Of a stretch of DNA of 64,000 bases, positions 36,101 through 41,931 are shown one piece after another (the stretch's first letter is position 1; each line of letters begins with the position of its first letter). The translations under genes were made by a program, and so were the position numbers. Below the pieces are notes generated by a model. That model was not told the DNA's origin, ran no database searches, and was given only the letters and a program-made list of their open reading frames with translations. This stretch comes from Erysipelotrichales bacterium (GTDB taxonomy: Bacteria > Bacillota_I > Bacilli_A > Acholeplasmatales > WRBM01): the NCBI GenBank assembly GCA_009784525.1, contig WRBM01000001.1:47563-111562 (forward strand), written 5' to 3'.

Positions 36101-36613
36101 TAAATCCTGATTACTGGATAATCCAAAAGGGCTTACCTCTTCAAGTACTAACATTTCATATGGATTTGTAGAAGTCGGAAAACTGATTAAAACTGATCCT
36201 ATAACTTCTAATCTAATAGCTCTTGAAACATTACTATTACCTCGCCATCTTCTTGCGAGTTCTGTCAAATCAAGCTCAAATGTATAAAGTTGCGGTTGAT
36301 TCGGAATTAAGTATTCCGCAATAATTCCACCAACATTAATTGATGTAGTTAAAGTAATTCCACCTGAAATATTGTTTGTGACTTCTCTTACTATTACTCT
36401 GCTTCCAGCACTTCTAAAGTTAGTCTGAAATCTTATTTTCATATTAGCAATATGGTCCAGTTGATTGAATAATACTCCATCCGTTATCCTTAAAAATAGA
36501 TAGTTGTTAGGATCAATAAATGCACTTGAAGGGTTATGGAATATTGTTCCAGTATTAATATTACGTACTGTTAAATCAACTGTCATTCCTAAGTTATTCG
36601 TTAGTCTTTGCAT
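30152..36613 (-). CDS. Rhs/YD-repeat polymorphic toxin with AHH-like nuclease tip
   Basis: Start moved to ATG 36613, 5 nt behind AAGGGGG; the longer frame to 36658 begins inside a hairpin. About 2150 residues. The N-terminal 170 residues are β-rich with no signal peptide. YD/RHS repeats follow from about 250 (YDELG/YDEKRR-type). A jelly-roll-like insert is near 560-740 and two LamG/concanavalin-like regions near 1250-1400 and 1500-1640. The RHS core ends with FVYCGNNPIINWDPSG near 1970. The last 120 residues hold KHHIVAQYA, ILAEHGIKINN and MHRVMHTNVYH, the AHH nuclease pattern. It should kill neighbouring cells by cutting nucleic acid; export route unknown. Confidence 0.92.
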   Translation of the reverse strand: MQRLTNNLGMTVDLTVRNINTGTIFHNPSSAFIDPNNYLFLRITDGVLFNQLDHIANMKIRFQTNFRSAGSRVIVREVTNNISGGITLTTSINVGGIIAEYLIPNQPQLYTFELDLTELARRWRGNSNVSRAIRLEVIGSVLISFPTSTNPYEMLVLEEVSPFGLSSNQDLSDFSYGFAGTSFVNNFTGGLTHFFEGFSTTAVKNPISIGAFNTNRRPNIITRETKSLPGGWRMSYDYGVTITTNRITIVSADQTVIHYQRITRNQAAEVDIITNHQYIFVNLDDFSYIERSGDALSIIDSDKNEVILSDQGLIRSIRRNDGSVTTFLSVNNRITVIEADGHEVFLEYNASNFLQRVNFINEHKRLEFDYDGIHTLRSIRFINYAVEPNQTLFIARYEYNTSAWLTRVIDERTNRAALINYFESRVTRVTNQTVSPLRNGKWMDLIWRADINSTIIRDFTNKSVFHYYSKYGFVIQKIDDELNATATEYSMINTSGSQVPQANSITIDHSQAEILNHSFNVVDPYDFNIIGSQNEPRLFRWYADDYSTVKISTGGIQGRQILRVSQQRNRANTIRQTIRLNAGTYNLSFYVRTIHMSGSVNVSVRFGNSNPSVNIIPRNSGWNKRTINNIFVSGNNTLVTIEINCDNLRGGFIYFDNFQTSNNEITKSTLISNGFFNYGTANWDGVNDSIINFGQVVNLTISPPLNTVLGGRAFQFNPTTTRQVLFQRLLVSGNAYDSLSLVSWIRGDICRAAIAKVIILLHGDTTETFEFDFKDQSKDWQMVVSKIMPTRKFNRITLEYHYQGELTLLISGIQMFQIDSGSYYNYDLKGNLLTLAESTDTRTTINYDSFNRVIQNIDDAGNITRFYYDEKRRLETITDQNQNRIDFTFDDNNNVINTKIEAGSNILSFNQNFNNQNQLIRSEDEFGNQTLINYDYLGRVQKQTDPLGTDSEFRYDESGNLITYRRLSGNQSSTNNYQYNNDLTIRSVSNSDARYNFNYDEWGRLTQVLAGNIVVQSYRYDRLFNGINSGLITRQMYGNNQEEAFDFIYNDNNLIDEIRFGRRPLVKYQYNELNQVMKSFSDLKGETYFSYDGRGNLIKEVNGSKTFGFEYDNLNMPQKFSYNINDTVRSYDFEYAYESAGYNSLGLRERIARTFLDDDLSTFRNQLLGAHGFRPTTELSDDLKFDDYFGENYNIIQRRIVNYDLNTVNSRRADLPLDWHNKFADEKSVYGWFTFESIVNEDVFLSLNFGVPRISISVRTIGNQYHFRLRTLNPNGSIAMTSDDIQVSRNQAWHFIGLNISNGNIFLQVNNESLTISLINNPRLLNGLTLGNSQGIIGVYMLGIGATRHTNQSFNAMISQMRRMVESRNNVIPKTGVQFERSLIYNDFHTVTLNGTFTSKFGVKPIITVDMEREFNLDKLRLFEYDLLNQKHVYGSYDGSLSLSANRSALAYKFEFRHMGSMSIRFKPVLMGGNSRIIFENVSGNERFGVRLNQDNTLVLFTTRHSINMPGFTCNMNEWYTVAITWGTNRFTMFVNNRQVSLTDFMNYTDVQTNIGASITKQGVSSNWLNGQLEMLTFTPYLPNNNKIMALLNNNPFMSVKAQVDSLGRKTKEVINTGTAKIESDYLYNNPGNDSTTSLQIGEIRRSNNSNVKYERDKLGNITLIDYGNQTQEFEYDYLSRLTKEVNSKSDLTTLITYTENGNILTKNIFESGGYPDFPIESYTYKYDQQWPDRLIEIYDNVGEGTYQNFNYDSNYAGNPSHIGVGVFAREFNWEGRNLTNVNFRTFSSSFDIRYGYDEKGIRIAKNVNGQITRYELNGSDIILERTGNQTIRYHYNEEGLLVGFEFNDRNYFYVRDVLGIITEIINEEGNVEVSYRYDAWGRIISVEPFNSPIDQINNFVYKGYYRDRETNYYYLKSRYYDARLARFINADGVGFLDLDNIGGLNLFVYCGNNPIINWDPSGSTFFIMDIGRKSLDITKKGGRSGGGPIRGVVLASSLVVGGAWWLGSNTAGGIRPPSSTPVSPPNSGTNDSTGSTTNLINFRDSVAAMTAFIAGLVLSSTYGKPDEKHHIVAQYARRAQGSRDILAEHGIKINNPINLIMVNYRMHRVMHTNVYHRLVYRSLKWANRIGGQTAVENTLRGWQGILGTPVGG

Positions 36614-36631
36614 CATTTCCCCCTTATTTAG

Positions 36632-36741
36632 TTTAAAAAGCCATTCGCACAAAAACATGCAAATGGCTTCATTTTATTTTTTTCGTTTCATCAAGTCGCC
36701 ATTTGGTTCATCAATGTATATTTTTTATTTTTAATTTTCAT
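36632..36741 (-). promoter_or_regulatory. Rhs leader with terminator and possible antiterminator
   Basis: The minus-strand leader contains a 10-bp hairpin GCCATTTGCA...TGCGAATGGC (36667-36640) followed by TTTTT, ending 20 nt before the ribosome site. An upstream CAAATGGC (36705-36698) is complementary to the 5' arm GCCATTTG (36667-36660), so two mutually exclusive folds are possible, as in attenuators. A short frame (16 codons from ATG 36741) stops across the antiterminator arm but would start almost at the transcript end. Confidence 0.45.
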
Positions 36742-36745
36742 TAAA

Positions 36746-36792
36746 ATTATAACATAATTTAACAATCTTTTCCATTATTTTCGTTCGACAAT
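36746..36792 (-). promoter_or_regulatory. Rhs promoter with Spo0A-box-like element
   Basis: Extended -10 TGTTATAAT (hexamer 36751-36746) with no clear -35. ATTGTCGAA at 36792-36784 differs by one base from the Spo0A box TTTGTCRAA. Exactly 32 nt separate box and hexamer, the same as upstream of the ATPase gene at 44025. Confidence 0.5.
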
Positions 36793-36832
36793 CTAAAATA
36801 TATCTCCAAGTCCCTTTACAAACTATTAAAAA

Positions 36833-36860
36833 GCCATTAGAATAAACTAATGACTCTTCT
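36833..36860 (-). terminator. Intrinsic terminator after the 36871 gene
   Basis: GTCATTAG...CTAATGGC stem followed by TTTTTA on the minus strand. Confidence 0.65.
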
Positions 36861-36870
36861 ATTTTATTAC

Positions 36871-37380
36871 TTAATTGAATGCCATGTCATCTGGATTTAT
36901 ATCACTAGATTCATCTTCTGATTTTTGATTATTATTTTCCTTTTGCCTGCGCTTGTTATTCTTCTCAATTGTCATTTTCAGTTCTTTTTTATCATAATAA
37001 ATCATTACGAAAATAGGAATAAAAAGACCTGTTAATATAAATGTTCCAACTAGCCATCCAAATATCATTCCAAAATATCTAAATATTCCAATATTAAATC
37101 CCCAATATAAGATATTTGATACTATTAATAAAAAGGTATTTATATAGGAAGTTAGAGTACACCAAAATACAACTCGAGTCATTCCTGTATGTTTTCTGTC
37201 ATGATATATAAATAGATACTTAAATTTCCCAAGATTATACGTTTTATTAAATAACGAATAATCTTTTTTCATCTTTTTATCTAGAGCCCATCCCATTAAA
37301 AAGAGTCCTGCTGGAGAAAATATCATTCCAAAAATTGCTGCATTAGCAAATACTTGTGGTAATCCACTTAATACTATCAT
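36871..37380 (-). CDS. Membrane protein, possible immunity partner of the orphan Rhs tip
   Basis: 169 residues with three or four membrane helices (LPQVFANAAIFGMIFSPAGLF, TSYINTFLLIVSNILYWGF, FGWLVGTFILTGLFIPIFVMI) and a long charged tail (EKNNKRRQKENNNQKSEDES). Its ATG follows the stop of the 37381 frame directly (TAAATG). Membrane immunity proteins often protect against pore-forming or lipid-targeting tips; this is inferred from position. Confidence 0.6.
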   Translation of the reverse strand: MIVLSGLPQVFANAAIFGMIFSPAGLFLMGWALDKKMKKDYSLFNKTYNLGKFKYLFIYHDRKHTGMTRVVFWCTLTSYINTFLLIVSNILYWGFNIGIFRYFGMIFGWLVGTFILTGLFIPIFVMIYYDKKELKMTIEKNNKRRQKENNNQKSEDESSDINPDDMAFN

Positions 37381-38025
37381 TTACATAGACCCTTTCAACA
37401 AATCTAACAATACAGTATTTGAAACTTGTTCAAATCTTGGAATCTTCTGAACCGAAATCCATCCACCAATTCCTCCGATAAATACTGCCAACATTATTTT
37501 ATCACGATCTACGCGACCTGTGTTAATTAATTGTTGGGTGGCAGATATTCCTACTGTTGCAACCGTGTATCCTCCAAATTTAAATGCCATTGCTGTAACT
37601 GTTTTCGGTTCAGGAATTAAACCACCAATCACCGCACTTGCAAAGCCTGAAACCATTCCCCATCTAAGTCCATATAGTGCATTATCAATATCCCAATCAC
37701 CTTCACCAGTTAATCCACCTGTTACAAATCCTGATCCCATCCCAGTTAAAATGTCTACACTACCTAACATTAAAATTTGTTTTCCTGAAAACTTACCTTT
37801 AGTTAAAATCGCTTTATTTGTTGTTTTTGCAATCATAACCGACTTACTAGCTAACGCCATCTTCTTAACTGCGAAGAAATGTGATAATACTCCTTTTGAA
37901 GCGATTGCTACAATTAATAGCGCCCCTAAGATAATCTGATTCCACCAATTATTACCTCTGACAACCTGTAGTTGCGGTGAGACCATATAATAATCCTCAA
38001 AAGTATGTGGATTAGCTTTTGACAT
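37381..38025 (-). pseudogene. Orphan Rhs C-terminal tip (core missing)
   Basis: 214 residues from ATG 38025, which lacks a ribosome site. The frame continues open upstream to 38073 as GSPWESPYAAFNNNFL, reminiscent of the PWxSPYxxxxNN end of Rhs cores, before a stop. The rest has glycine-rich hydrophobic segments (NQIILGALLIVAIASKGVL, ILTGMGSGFVTGGLTGEG, VSGFASAVIGGLI, IMLAVFIGGIGGW), as in pretoxin or membrane-active tips. Best read as a displaced tip next to its immunity gene, kept downstream of a lost core. It may instead be a small membrane protein. Confidence 0.5.
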
Positions 38026-38117
38026 TAAGAAATTATTATTAAATGCTGCATAAGGTGACTCCCAAGGACTACCTTAATATACCCATATTATTCTATTATA
38101 GTTATACACTTTAAGCG

Positions 38118-38150
38118 AAAGAAAAACCAACTAGTTTTAATCTAGTTGGT
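38118..38150 (-). terminator. Intrinsic terminator after the 38160 gene
   Basis: AACCAACTAG...CTAGTTGGTT perfect stem with TTTTTC exit on the minus strand. Confidence 0.75.
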
Positions 38151-38159
38151 TAATTAAAC

Positions 38160-38381
38160 TTATTCTGTTTTAGACGATTGTCTTTTAGTCATTCCTTTAA
38201 TAGAATTAAAAATTATGTAAAGTCCATTAGTTATTGCAATTAATCCAATTAATATGGAAATGTTAATCTCAAATGTTGGGGCATTATTATTAATTTGGGC
38301 TAAAACTATTATTCCGAAAACAATTAAAAATAGCGATAGTCCCCATAATATTATATCAATTAATTTCTCTAGCATATTCAT
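38160..38381 (-). CDS. Small two-helix membrane protein
   Basis: 73 residues with helices LIDIILWGLSLFLIVFGIIVLA and ISILIGLIAITNGLYIIF and a basic tail (KGMTKRQSSKTE). It follows the secreted protein gene with 1 nt between them, so they are co-transcribed. No family recognised. Confidence 0.65.
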   Translation of the reverse strand: MNMLEKLIDIILWGLSLFLIVFGIIVLAQINNNAPTFEINISILIGLIAITNGLYIIFNSIKGMTKRQSSKTE

Positions 38382-38382
38382 A

Positions 38383-39348
38383 TCACGGTTGAAGTAAAAT
38401 CATCCTTCCTCTAAATGTCATCCCCTCATTACTTCCTACTGGTAATGATACGCCACCAACTCCAAAGTTTAAACTTAAACTTCCTCCAAATGATCTAGTA
38501 TTGTGGAAATAGGTAATTTGAATATTTGCATAACGCTCTACTAGTATAAATGATGACCCTGATACATCTAGACTTCGAGATAAGTTCTCTCCTGGAATAA
38601 TTAGAGGAATATTTGGATGTGGACTAGTATCCAGAATAGTAGGAACCCCCAATCTATCGACCGTATTAAATCTATAATCTACACCAAAACTTCCATGATG
38701 TACCCCCTGAATTGAAACGTTATACCATCTTTGTTCATGAATTCGACGAGATGGTTGTAAACGATCTATCCTATATTCTGCTCTATAAGCTCCTCTTAAT
38801 AAATGATTAAATCTTGCATCTACTATTGCAGTCGGCGAGTGCCAAATTGTCAAACGATCTTCACGAGGAGCTCTAGTCGGTAATTGTTGATTAAAAATTA
38901 CGTTTGCACTAATTTGATACATTCTTGCCCCAGAAGGATTAAATCCATTAAAATAAATAAATGTCATAAATCTTAATTGATTGTGCCACTCATCAACCAA
39001 TGTAGAAGGAGGTTCTGGTGTGTCACAGCAGCAATCTCCCCAATGTGGTGATATATTTTCCAGTTGAATTTTGACACCATAACTACCCGTGAATTTTTCT
39101 GTATCTAAATCATATGTTTCAGACAGCTCTAATACTCGTTCTTCGGTTAAAACATTCTCGCTTACATTCCTTCTAAATGGTGTGACCATTACGGTTTCTT
39201 TACTAATAGTGATAATCTCAAGTTCTTCACTAATTACTTCATGATTAATTTCATAAAGTGTTTCTTCCCCAAATGCATAGATCTTGCCACTAACAAATAA
39301 AGCTGCAAAACACAGTACTACTGTAATACCAATTAAATACTTCCTCAT
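38383..39348 (-). CDS. Secreted protein of unknown function
   Basis: 321 residues. Cleavable signal RKYLIGITVVLCFAALFVSGKIYA. The mature part is β-rich and arginine/histidine-rich, with a CCCDTPEPPS cluster near residue 112 and a final LNFGVGGVSLPVGSNEGMTF. Its promoter has TTGATATAAT near 39408, and AAGGAGG precedes the ATG. No known family. Confidence 0.72.
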   Translation of the reverse strand: MRKYLIGITVVLCFAALFVSGKIYAFGEETLYEINHEVISEELEIITISKETVMVTPFRRNVSENVLTEERVLELSETYDLDTEKFTGSYGVKIQLENISPHWGDCCCDTPEPPSTLVDEWHNQLRFMTFIYFNGFNPSGARMYQISANVIFNQQLPTRAPREDRLTIWHSPTAIVDARFNHLLRGAYRAEYRIDRLQPSRRIHEQRWYNVSIQGVHHGSFGVDYRFNTVDRLGVPTILDTSPHPNIPLIIPGENLSRSLDVSGSSFILVERYANIQITYFHNTRSFGGSLSLNFGVGGVSLPVGSNEGMTFRGRMILLQP

Positions 39349-39533
39349 TTTCTCTTTTCCTCCTTATTTTTTTGATACCGTTTACATATTATTCTATCAC
39401 ATTATATCAATATATTACTACAATTATTATTGAATTATTTAAAACTTTCAACATTTATATTTTATGTTAAAATACAACTAGGGGGATGAGTATTTCTTTT
39501 AATAACAATGTTTACGAAATACTCTTTACAATA

Positions 39534-40081
39534 ATGTCTAAACTTAGTCTGAAAAAAATCTTTTAATATATCTTTCATGCACTCTATTATTAGTATCAAT
39601 AACATTGTGGTTCTCCACAAGTGCGTTGTCTGGAACAATTCCAAATGTAGGCGGAGAGTATTCTATTACCTTTTTAAATATAACTTTCGGCACTAGCCTT
39701 ATATCTCGAATGACTACTATGAATCTTAGATACCATTTATTTTCATTTAGTTTCTGGAACTTTTTTTCACTTTTATTAGTATTGCTTGCCTTTATCGGAA
39801 ATATCTACCTAATTGTTCTTAATAAGAAAAAAATTAGATTGTTATCAATTATTATTGCATCTATGTGTATCATCGGTGGCTTTCTAATATTCTTTGTTAA
39901 ACAATTTGTAATTACCAATAGCAATTGGGCTTGGACTTGGCCTCCACATCACCATATAACCTCTGGTTTAAGTTTAAGTGTTAGCACTTGGATAATTGCA
40001 TTTAGTTCAATTATTGCTGGTGGATTACTAATGCTTAATTATTTTTTACAAAGAAAAAAGCAACACAAAACCGCTAATTAA
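39534..40081 (+). CDS. Small membrane protein, apparently frameshifted at an A7 tract
   Basis: The frame open from 39548 to 40081 encodes helices LLIYLSCTLLLVSITLWF, WNFFSLLLVLLAFIGNIYLI, SIIIASMCIIGGFLIFFV and STWIIAFSSIIAGGLLML with basic loops. It has no good start: TTG 39605 would cut the first helix. ATG 39534 lies in another frame and joins it by a -1 shift at AAAAAAA (39552-39558), giving SKLSLKKNLLIYLS. A promoter (TGTTAAAAT near 39464) and AGGGGG at 39480-39485 lie upstream. Either programmed/slip-prone expression or a recent frameshift. Confidence 0.5.
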
Positions 40082-40138
40082 TTATAGCACATTTCAATAG
40101 TCTTTTGAATTCTAAATCGTTTGACAAATTACGACAAA
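40081..40138 (-). promoter_or_regulatory. Promoter with two Spo0A-box-like elements, facing the + strand membrane gene
   Basis: Minus strand: TGCTATAAT (hexamer 40086-40081), TTTGTCAAA at 40128-40120 (33 nt away) and TTTGTCGTA at 40138-40130. Transcription from here would run antisense to the 39534-40081 gene and towards 39348. Confidence 0.45.
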
Positions 40139-40145
40139 TCGTAAA

Positions 40146-40178
40146 ATAAAACTGCTAATTTTTCAGCAGTTTTTTATT
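40146..40178 (-). terminator. Intrinsic terminator after the GIY-YIG gene
   Basis: AAAACTGCTG...CAGCAGTTTT stem with a U-run on the minus strand. Confidence 0.7.
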
Positions 40179-40188
40179 TATAACTTTA

Positions 40189-40533
40189 TTAATAAATTGG
40201 CGAATTAATCTTATTTAATATTGGTAGCCTTCCTTCATAATTCTGAAAAAACATTAACCAACTATTCTCAACATCAACACAGTCTTTTGTTTCTAAAACT
40301 AAATAATAAAAATAATATCCTAGCCCATCTTGAGTGATCGATTTTTTATCTTTATTTTTTATATGTTGTTTAAATCGTTCTGAAATTCTTCTATCTGCTT
40401 TGCCAATATAAAGAATATCATCATCCATTGTCGTAATAACATAACATCCTGGAAGGTCTGGTACATGAATTTCATGTGATGCTAAAAACAATGTCTTCTT
40501 TTCTATTTTAGGAATTAATTTGTTAACCTTCAT
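40189..40533 (-). CDS. GIY-YIG nuclease-domain protein
   Basis: 114 residues. The catalytic pattern is visible: GCYVITT near 28-34 (GIY), DDDILYIGKADRR near 37-49 (YIG with the conserved Arg), then RFKQHI near 53-58; a downstream Glu lies in VENSW. Single-domain GIY-YIG proteins include DNA endonucleases and repair enzymes. Translation is coupled to the DGQHR gene (TAAAATG), so it is its partner. Confidence 0.8.
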   Translation of the reverse strand: MKVNKLIPKIEKKTLFLASHEIHVPDLPGCYVITTMDDDILYIGKADRRISERFKQHIKNKDKKSITQDGLGYYFYYLVLETKDCVDVENSWLMFFQNYEGRLPILNKINSPIY

Positions 40534-40534
40534 T

Positions 40535-41668
40535 TTATATAACTAAATCTAGTGTTGTATTTTCAGCTTTTGAAAGAGATATTACTAGTTCATTAACAAT
40601 TTTAGTAATTGCCCCTGAATTTAATCCACTTGCTTTTCCTCCGCTCTTCCAAAAAGCTGAGTGACCAATCCCTATTGCTTCACCATCTACAGTCTTAAAT
40701 GCTTGTTTCAATTTTTCTTTCATAACCGCAACTGTAAAGTTCGCATTACCACTACTAAGAATATTTCTTACAAATTCTACAAAGAATTTTGAAAATAAAT
40801 CAGCACCATTGTATTTATACAATCCATCTGCACTTCCATCAATATTAATCAATTCATCAATCGCTTTCCAGTAATTTCTGAATATCTGTTTTTGCTTTGT
40901 TGAGTCTTGATCTATTAAAGGATTATTTTTAACTAAAACATACTTTTTAATAAACTTTACAAAGGTTTCTTCTTTAAGCTTTCCAGATTTTCCTGATGAA
41001 TTAGCCATCTTAATTTTATCTTGCCACGGACTATCCGAATTATTATTTAAATACTCAACATACGCAATTGCTTTTACATCTGATCCTTTTTCAACTAAAT
41101 TACGAATCCATCTTGGTAATGTAGGAATATCTTCAATATCGATTGCTTCATGAAGTCTTGCTCTAATTCTTTGCGATACTCCCTCATCAACTGATTTTTG
41201 AGTTGTATTAACAATTAAGAAGTGAGCCGTTTGAGAAATTTTATTTAAGTTATCCGCAATCGTCACTGAGACTTCAAAATCCAATACTCTTGTATCCTCT
41301 AATGCAGCCATTCTTAATCCTTCTAATCTATGTTGTCCATCCACAACACTAAACGCATCAACTTCCTTCGTATCAATGCTTAAGGTTGATGTTTCCTCAT
41401 TAAAGTCTAATTTTGAATCGGTTGCTAAAAAAATACTAGTTGGCAAAAATGAATCACCTGTATCCATTCCATCAAGAATATAATGAGATAGTTTTTTTGC
41501 TCTACCTTCGTTTAATAGTCTTTGATAACCCTTATTTTCATTATCTAATGGATCTAACCTTTCAACCGTATAAAAGTTTTCACTTAAAAGTTCTCTTACC
41601 TTCATAGCTGTTAAATATAGCATCAAATTTCCTTGATTAACTTTACATGCTTTTAATTCTAATTTCAT
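40535..41668 (-). CDS. DGQHR-domain (DndB-like) protein
   Basis: Start at 41668 with AAGGGAG upstream; a longer frame to 41734 lacks a ribosome site. 377 residues. DGQHR at 110-114 in SVVDGQHRLEGLRM is the family signature, followed by FLIVNTTQKSVDEGVSQRIR. DGQHR proteins relate to the ParB/sulfiredoxin fold and include DndB, the repressor of phosphorothioate DNA modification; dndA/C/D/E are not seen here. Forms a two-gene operon with the GIY-YIG gene, downstream of the zinc-hook ATPase. Confidence 0.85.
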   Translation of the reverse strand: MKLELKACKVNQGNLMLYLTAMKVRELLSENFYTVERLDPLDNENKGYQRLLNEGRAKKLSHYILDGMDTGDSFLPTSIFLATDSKLDFNEETSTLSIDTKEVDAFSVVDGQHRLEGLRMAALEDTRVLDFEVSVTIADNLNKISQTAHFLIVNTTQKSVDEGVSQRIRARLHEAIDIEDIPTLPRWIRNLVEKGSDVKAIAYVEYLNNNSDSPWQDKIKMANSSGKSGKLKEETFVKFIKKYVLVKNNPLIDQDSTKQKQIFRNYWKAIDELINIDGSADGLYKYNGADLFSKFFVEFVRNILSSGNANFTVAVMKEKLKQAFKTVDGEAIGIGHSAFWKSGGKASGLNSGAITKIVNELVISLSKAENTTLDLVI

Positions 41669-41768
41669 AATCGGCTTCTCCCTTAGAATAAAAATATTTA
41701 TTGTTTTATAGTTTAAATTGTAAATATTATACAATATCCGCCATATTTTATCAATTATTTATAAAAAT

Positions 41769-41806
41769 AAAAGGTCGATAAATCTTATTAAATGTTTACC
41801 GACTCT
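41769..41806 (-). terminator. Intrinsic terminator after the ATPase gene
   Basis: GTCGGTAAA...TTTATCGAC stem followed by CTTTTATTTTT on the minus strand. Confidence 0.6.
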
Positions 41807-41931
41807 ATTTACTCTTATTTTCTTTTAAATGAATCATTACTTCTCATAAAAGTGTTAATTTTTCTCAATCTTGACTTTATAAACAGGTATTATTGCATAG
41901 TTAATTTTTAAATTTAGGATATAACTTTGAA

